Both the position numbers and the translations under genes were made by a program. Under the pieces are notes generated by a model. The model saw only the letters and a program-made list of their open reading frames with translations, searched no databases and was not told where the DNA came from. Shown here one piece after another: positions 59,305 through 64,000 of a stretch of DNA of 64,000 nucleotides (position 1 is its first letter; each line of letters begins with the position of its first letter). This DNA is from Batkoa obscura (taxonomy: Eukaryota; Entomophthoromycota; Entomophthoromycetes; Entomophthorales; Batkoaceae): positions 506,001 through 570,000 of the forward strand of contig JASVEC010000021.1 of assembly GCA_030770535.1 (NCBI GenBank). Reading direction: 5' to 3'.

Positions 59305-60839
59305 TATATTATATTAAATCAAACTAGTATAGTTTTCATGTAAATAAGAATGATTAAAGCTTTTCATTAAATGTTTATTACTAACTTCCCCTTATTCATG
59401 GCAAAATTTAGGTGGGGTGGGAATTGATCTACTTTTATTGGTGGATTAAATTATAGTTTTTTATGCAAATTTAAACCCATTGAATTTTTTAAACCGAATA
59501 TTAGGTAAGTATATTTGAACTGGTAAATTATCTCATAAAGTTCAATGGTTTCATAAATGAAAGGTTGCAATCTGGTTAGCGAATTCATAGTAGGATAATA
59601 ACATTTACTTTATAAAACTATCAAATTAATTGAGACAAATTATCAGTATAAAAAGAACATGCTAGTATATCGTTCTTTATTTCAACTATTTTCATTTAAA
59701 TTTGTCGTTAATTTTTTTACCTGAATCTAAAATCATACAATTACATATAACCTTTATACACAGATAAAAAAAATAATGACAAATTTAAATGAAAATGCCT
59801 GAAACATAGATAACAACTTGATAATAAATAGGCTGGGTTTATTCTTCAACTTTCATCAATTGTTACTCTTGAGACTTAATTTGGTTAGGATTTTTTAACT
59901 CAAGAATAAATTTAATTGATTTCGTTGTTGCAGTCTTAAATTACAATCAATATAGTTTTAGAAATAGGTTAAAATTTATTATAAATCTAACTGTTAGTAC
60001 CCTCGAATAAACTCTAGTCTTTGAATTTTTATCAAGTAAATATAAGTGGTCTATTACTTTTAGTACTACTTGTAGTTGAATGATTCAGCTCAAATGCTAT
60101 GTTGTGATGTGTATCATTCCCTTTTTTCATCAAAACTTATAGTACAAAACCATACTTACATTTGATCATAGTTATTTAAAATTCAATTAAAAATAAAATC
60201 AATTTCTAAACACTTTAATATTATTTTAAGTTTTATAATAGTATATTGTTTGACATATATAATACGTAGATAATATAAAAGCTATAATTCTTTTTGAAAA
60301 AGTATTAATAAATGCTTATTAATATTCTTAAATGTTTTAAATTTATATACAAAAGGTTTTATAAAGTAATTTGAATATAAAAAACTGGTAAGTTTTTAAT
60401 AAAATACATAAATGTTTTTTAGATAATGTCATTTACTTTTGATATAAATGATTTTAAAATAAAAAATACTGAGTAAAAAATAAGTTTGAATAAGAATTTT
60501 TGAAAACAATTTAATATTTTACTAAATGGGAGTGTTTTTTTTGGCTTCAGTACTTTTTCCATCTTTTAAGCACTATTTGAATGGAAAAATTATTAGTAAA
60601 ATTCTTAAATACAAAAATATATCCCCAAATTGTAACTATCATAATTAAAATTTTAGCTTATTTTATATCTAGTATAACTAAATATTCTAAATTAATATAA
60701 CTTTTTATAAAATTCATTTGATAATATAGAATAACAAAAATAAAACATGAAATTAAAGAATGATAACACCCAAATTCTATCTCAATATTATTTCATTTAA
60801 AACAAATTTAATAATATTATTTTGTACTTTAGGACAAGT
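59305..60839. other. intergenic with one MITE
   Basis: About 1.5 kb AT-rich spacer with MITE copy 26; otherwise nothing recognised. Confidence 0.4.
60526..60630 (-). mobile_element. family A MITE, copy 26
   Basis: Reverse orientation, right-end variant AAATGGGAGTGTTTTTTTTGG and other end ATATCCCCAAAT. AAAT at both sides may be a target duplication or part of the terminal repeat. Confidence 0.85.
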
Positions 60840-61520
60840 AAGAATCTGGCATGTTCACCAAGTTTGCCTTTGATAATATTAACCTAATTTAATTCAATAT
60901 CATACAAATACTCAGCAGATTGAATTGTTTGCTGAGAGCTAATAAAGGTATCCTCAGTAGTACTATTCAATAAATGATTTGGTAGTGAAGGATACCTGAT
61001 CTTGTTCAATGAGTTAGAAGTAGCATTGTATTTTGAGTATGCGTTTTACATATACCTAACTCATTAGTACCAAAGGTAGGTTTAATAAATTGATAAATGT
61101 ATGAATTATCTTATTTAGCTAATAAGTCTATATTGAAGATCCCACCAGCCGAAGTCACCCCTTTGATTTGGCTCAATGACTTAACGCTGTCATTATTAGT
61201 ATACTGACTAGCATCTAATGCAAATAAAGCACCTAGATCAATACTAGCAGAATGATCATCAACAGTTATTTTACTACCTTTTAGGTTTAAACTACTCAAA
61301 CAAGAAATAATGCTAAAGAAAGCATTTGAAGTATTTTTGATGTAGTTCGGATGGATATTAGTATTATCTTTGTCACTTTGACTTAAATAGTGACGGGTTA
61401 TAATAGCAGTTATAGTGCCATGATCTTCGGCTAAAGTCAGTTGCTATGGTTTTGCTTGGTTTTATATCTTCAGATATTCGGTCCCATTTGAAATTTAATC
61501 CAATAATGATGAGTTTAATA
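60840..61520 (-). pseudogene. probably decayed or partly spliced gene of unknown family
   Basis: Coding-like sequence on the minus strand. The clearest part (about 61427-61111) reads EDHGTITAIITRHYLSQSD through FFSIISCLSSLNLKG, DDHSASIDLGALFALDASQY and ends GGIFNIDLLAK-stop. Upstream, another coding-like stretch (LNFKWDRISEDIKPSKTIATD) is in a different frame, explained either by an intron ending CATAG or by decay. Downstream, fragments such as EDTFISSQQTIQSAEYLYD (about 60960-60890) are coding-like but broken by stops. No start or signal peptide can be assigned and no family is recognised. Confidence 0.4.
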
Positions 61521-62053
61521 TCTATTTTAAAGAATAATTAAATTAATAAAAATACTTCAAATTAATGAATCTAAATACGAGATCTTTTATTTATGTTTTT
61601 AAATTTATTATGGGTATTTTTGTTAATTGAGCTCAATATATTATATAAAATAACTTCATTTTAATTATTCAATTTCAAACTCGATAAGTTATAAACAATT
61701 GATTATTTAAATGTTCCTTTCTTTATATGATCTAACTAAGCTTTAAATAGAGTATTAAAGTTACTTAATGTAATCAAAATTAAGTAATCATAGCTATAAA
61801 AAATGTTTTAATTTTATTTACATTATTTTAAAAAAATAATGATAATTGTATTTGAAGCTTTAAATTTAAATATTTTTACATTTAATCAAACCAAGGTTTA
61901 AAATTTTAAGTTCATTTCACTCTAATTAAAATTTAAAAAAATAAGGGAGACTAAATCCTTGAATACTTAAAAAACGGACAAACAGTAATTCTCCGTATAG
62001 AAAATAGAAAACAAATAAACTCAAATTGAATTTTTTCTTTTCTGTAAAAAAAT
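61521..62053. other. intergenic, upstream of the surface-protein gene
   Basis: AT-rich spacer with nothing recognised; presumably holds the promoter of the gene at 62054. Confidence 0.4.
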
Positions 62054-62947
62054 ATGAAATTCTTTATTTATTTATTACTCATTACCAATATAATAACAAT
62101 CAACTTTTTATCTTCGTTTAAAAACATTAAAGGAATATTACAATTTAATGATAAAAAACCGGCATTACCTTTTCATTTTCCTATTACTAATCACATAACA
62201 AGGTTCTTTTTAAGGAGTAAGGAAGATAATGATAGTAGTGATGATAGTAACACAAATAAAAGCAATACAGGAGATGAGAGTGATACACAATCTAGTAAAA
62301 CCAATAAAAGTAGCACAACGTCTATTACAACAGATAAGAGTACTATACAGTCTAGTACAACAGATAAGAGTAGTACACAATCTAGTACAACAGATAAAAG
62401 CAATAGTAATAATAATGATAAAAACACATCTAATAAAGATAATAATTCAAGTACAAAAAATTGTACCCAATCGAGGATATTTTTTATTGCTCCATTACAA
62501 TCTAGTTTAGCTAAAATGGTATTAGCACCAATTGATGGTAGTATAACAATCAAATGGACAATTGACCCACCACCTAAACAATCATTTAAATTGAATATAT
62601 TGTTAGAAAAACGAACGGATGGAATATCTGTTATACCAATAGCAGATAAGTTGACTAAAATTAACGGTACTTATAATTGGGATATCGGAGCTTATAATGA
62701 AAGGGAGAATCGTACGTTTACATTAAATTCAGGTCAATATCGATTGTTCATTCATCAAGATGGCTTGGACTATACTAGTGTTTCTGATGATTGCAAGGAT
62801 TTAATAGCGGCTGCTACTCAATTATTTATTTTTGATCCAACTAATTTAGATCCTAAATTTATGGTCTCATCAAATGCATTCAGTTCCAAGTTAAAGTCAA
62901 TTATTTATTTCAATTGTATTTTGATACCTTGGATATTATTTTATTAA
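62054..62947 (+). CDS. putative GPI-anchored Ser/Thr-rich cell-surface protein
   Basis: An intronless frame of 297 residues. A signal peptide (MKFFIYLLLITNIITINFLS) is followed by a short linker, a long disordered Ser/Thr/Asp/Asn-rich region (about 56-136) with repeats of the type SSTTDKS, and a folded-looking C-terminal half beginning near FFIAPLQSS with SITIKWTIDPPPKQSFKLNILLEKR, NGTYNWDIG and SGQYRLFIHQDG. This last part resembles the beta-sandwich found at the C-terminus of fungal surface proteins with Ser/Thr-rich stalks; that assignment is by pattern only. The C-terminus is hydrophobic (SIIYFNCILIPWILFY), as in GPI-attachment signals. A wall-associated location is inferred. Repeat length changes of the stalk would preserve frame. 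Confidence 0.7.
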   Translation: MKFFIYLLLITNIITINFLSSFKNIKGILQFNDKKPALPFHFPITNHITRFFLRSKEDNDSSDDSNTNKSNTGDESDTQSSKTNKSSTTSITTDKSTIQSSTTDKSSTQSSTTDKSNSNNNDKNTSNKDNNSSTKNCTQSRIFFIAPLQSSLAKMVLAPIDGSITIKWTIDPPPKQSFKLNILLEKRTDGISVIPIADKLTKINGTYNWDIGAYNERENRTFTLNSGQYRLFIHQDGLDYTSVSDDCKDLIAAATQLFIFDPTNLDPKFMVSSNAFSSKLKSIIYFNCILIPWILFY

Positions 62948-63476
62948 AAATGAATTATTTGGTGATTTATGTTATTTCATATATTGTATTTTGTAGAATA
63001 AATTAACCTAATCTATTATAATTATAGCTACATTAAACCAAATCTTTGTTAGAATGTGTAAATATGTATATTAAAATACTTATAAAAAGTATGTTTTTCA
63101 TTGTTTATAATTAGAAAAAAATTAGTTTTATTATTTTAATAATTTACTTTGCATCTTTGAATAAGTGTTTACTAATTTAAATAAAAGACGCAAATCAATG
63201 TTTTTTAAAGACATTACAAAAGACGTGTATGTTCCTATTATTACTTTTGAAACTTATTTTTTATATATGGTGGGTTAATTTAAAATTTTATAGATCAAAG
63301 CATTTTATACTACTTCCTTATACTTATCTAAAGCATCTTAAATAAATTTTATTTATTAAAGTACAATCTTGAACTTCTAATCATTATTTAATAATAAGAA
63401 TTTAGCTTTTCAAATATTGTTAATGAACGTAATAAGCTATTGAATAAATAACACATTGAATTAATTTTTATTTGGA
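62948..63476. other. convergent intergenic region
   Basis: AT-rich 3' flanks of the surface-protein gene and the trypsin gene; nothing recognised. Confidence 0.4.
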
Positions 63477-64000
63477 CTAAGAATTCTGCAAAATAAAGGA
63501 TCTGAAGGCAGAGACACGGGTCCATACAGTAGGTATCCCTTTATGAGCACAGGGTTCCCCAAAAGAAGTAGTTCCAATTAAAATTGGATGTCCATTAGCA
63601 CCAATAATGAAAAGAGGGCCTCCCGAATCACCATTACATGCATCTTTACCACCCTCAGCGCCAGCACACACTTGTGAATCAACATTAATATCATAACCAT
63701 TATTGGCCCAATAACTAGCACATGCCTTCTTGTCAAAAATCGGAATTCTAACTTCTCTTAATACAGGGGAACCGGGGCCATTAGCTTTGGTGACACCCCA
63801 ACCAGCAGCTAATACTTTAAGACCTGTTTGTTCACCATAAGTACCATCATCTAAATCAATACTACCAATGCCAACTGAAGCAGGGATAGCAAGCTTCCAA
63901 ATAGAAATATCATTGGTAGCATTAAAGGAATCAAAATTTGGGTGATTGATGATTTTAGAAACAAAAATAGATTGTCCACCTTCAGAGCTAGAGGATTGTT
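63477..64000 (-). CDS. trypsin-like S1 serine protease, C-terminal part
   Basis: The frame is open from the window edge to a stop at 63477 and covers the last ~174 residues of an S1 chymotrypsin-fold protease. The catalytic Asp is in NDISIWKL and the catalytic Ser in CNGDSGGPLF; the catalytic His is beyond the window edge. The Asp in GGKDACNGDSGG sits at the position that gives trypsin its Arg/Lys preference. Other family features are AAGWGVTKANGP, Cys pairs, and the final helix WTRVSAFRSFILQNS. Secretion is expected but the signal peptide is outside the window. Such trypsins are numerous in insect-associated fungi. Codon use is less AT-rich than in nearby genes, suggesting good expression. 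Confidence 0.92.
   Translation of the reverse strand, partial: QSSSSEGGQSIFVSKIINHPNFDSFNATNDISIWKLAIPASVGIGSIDLDDGTYGEQTGLKVLAAGWGVTKANGPGSPVLREVRIPIFDKKACASYWANNGYDINVDSQVCAGAEGGKDACNGDSGGPLFIIGANGHPILIGTTSFGEPCAHKGIPTVWTRVSAFRSFILQNS

Overview
The window is nuclear DNA from a strongly AT-rich fungus. Coding regions are interrupted by short introns (mostly 40-60 nt, GTAAGT/GTAATT-like donors and TAG acceptors) under the standard code. The gene set is fungal: an NADPH oxidase with a fungal-style C-terminus, a Ras palmitoylation cofactor (ERF4/Golgin-A7), an SPX-domain protein, UNC93-like transporters, DNA-binding-domain-only heat-shock-factor-like proteins, a PIAS SUMO ligase and a trypsin. 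The AT bias, secreted trypsin and HSF-like gene expansion would fit an early-diverging, possibly entomophthoralean lineage, but that is inference only.

Layout. 0-3 kb: a truncated M3 oligopeptidase and ribosomal protein eS1 are divergently arranged. 3-8.3 kb: repeat-rich intergenic DNA with four MITEs and a decayed copy of a larger repeat. 8.3-11.2 kb: two convergent UNC93-like paralogues. 15.2-25.6 kb: one giant five-exon RasGEF gene (about 3,379 residues) that first looks like several separate reading frames. 27-30 kb: an HSF-like gene, a basic hypothetical protein and a secreted cationic Gly/Asn-rich protein. 31-35.5 kb: a near-perfect 1.5 kb hairpin, several MITEs and a second HSF-like gene. 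38.7-40.5 kb: NADPH oxidase. 42.8-45.2 kb: a SAP/PINIT/SP-RING SUMO ligase. 45-49 kb: a MITE cluster. 49-50 kb: a third HSF-like gene. 53-57 kb: spermidine synthase and an SPX domain fused to an AstE/AspA-type metallo-hydrolase. 57.8-59.3 kb: tRNA-Asn(GTT) and an ERF4/Golgin-A7 gene. 60.8-64 kb: a probably decayed gene, a putative GPI-anchored Ser/Thr-rich surface protein and a truncated trypsin.

The genes are mostly independent eukaryotic transcription units, not operons. Thematic links are modest: the RasGEF (Ras activation) and the ERF4-like protein (Ras palmitoylation) serve the same signalling branch, and NADPH oxidase is another signalling enzyme. Three small HSF-type DNA-binding proteins with shared intron positions form a dispersed family. 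A burst of about 26 copies of a roughly 105-bp MITE fills the intergenic DNA and avoids all exons. The most unusual items are the SPX-hydrolase fusion, the mini-HSF family, the giant RasGEF, and the 1.5 kb hairpin with its related degenerate copy.
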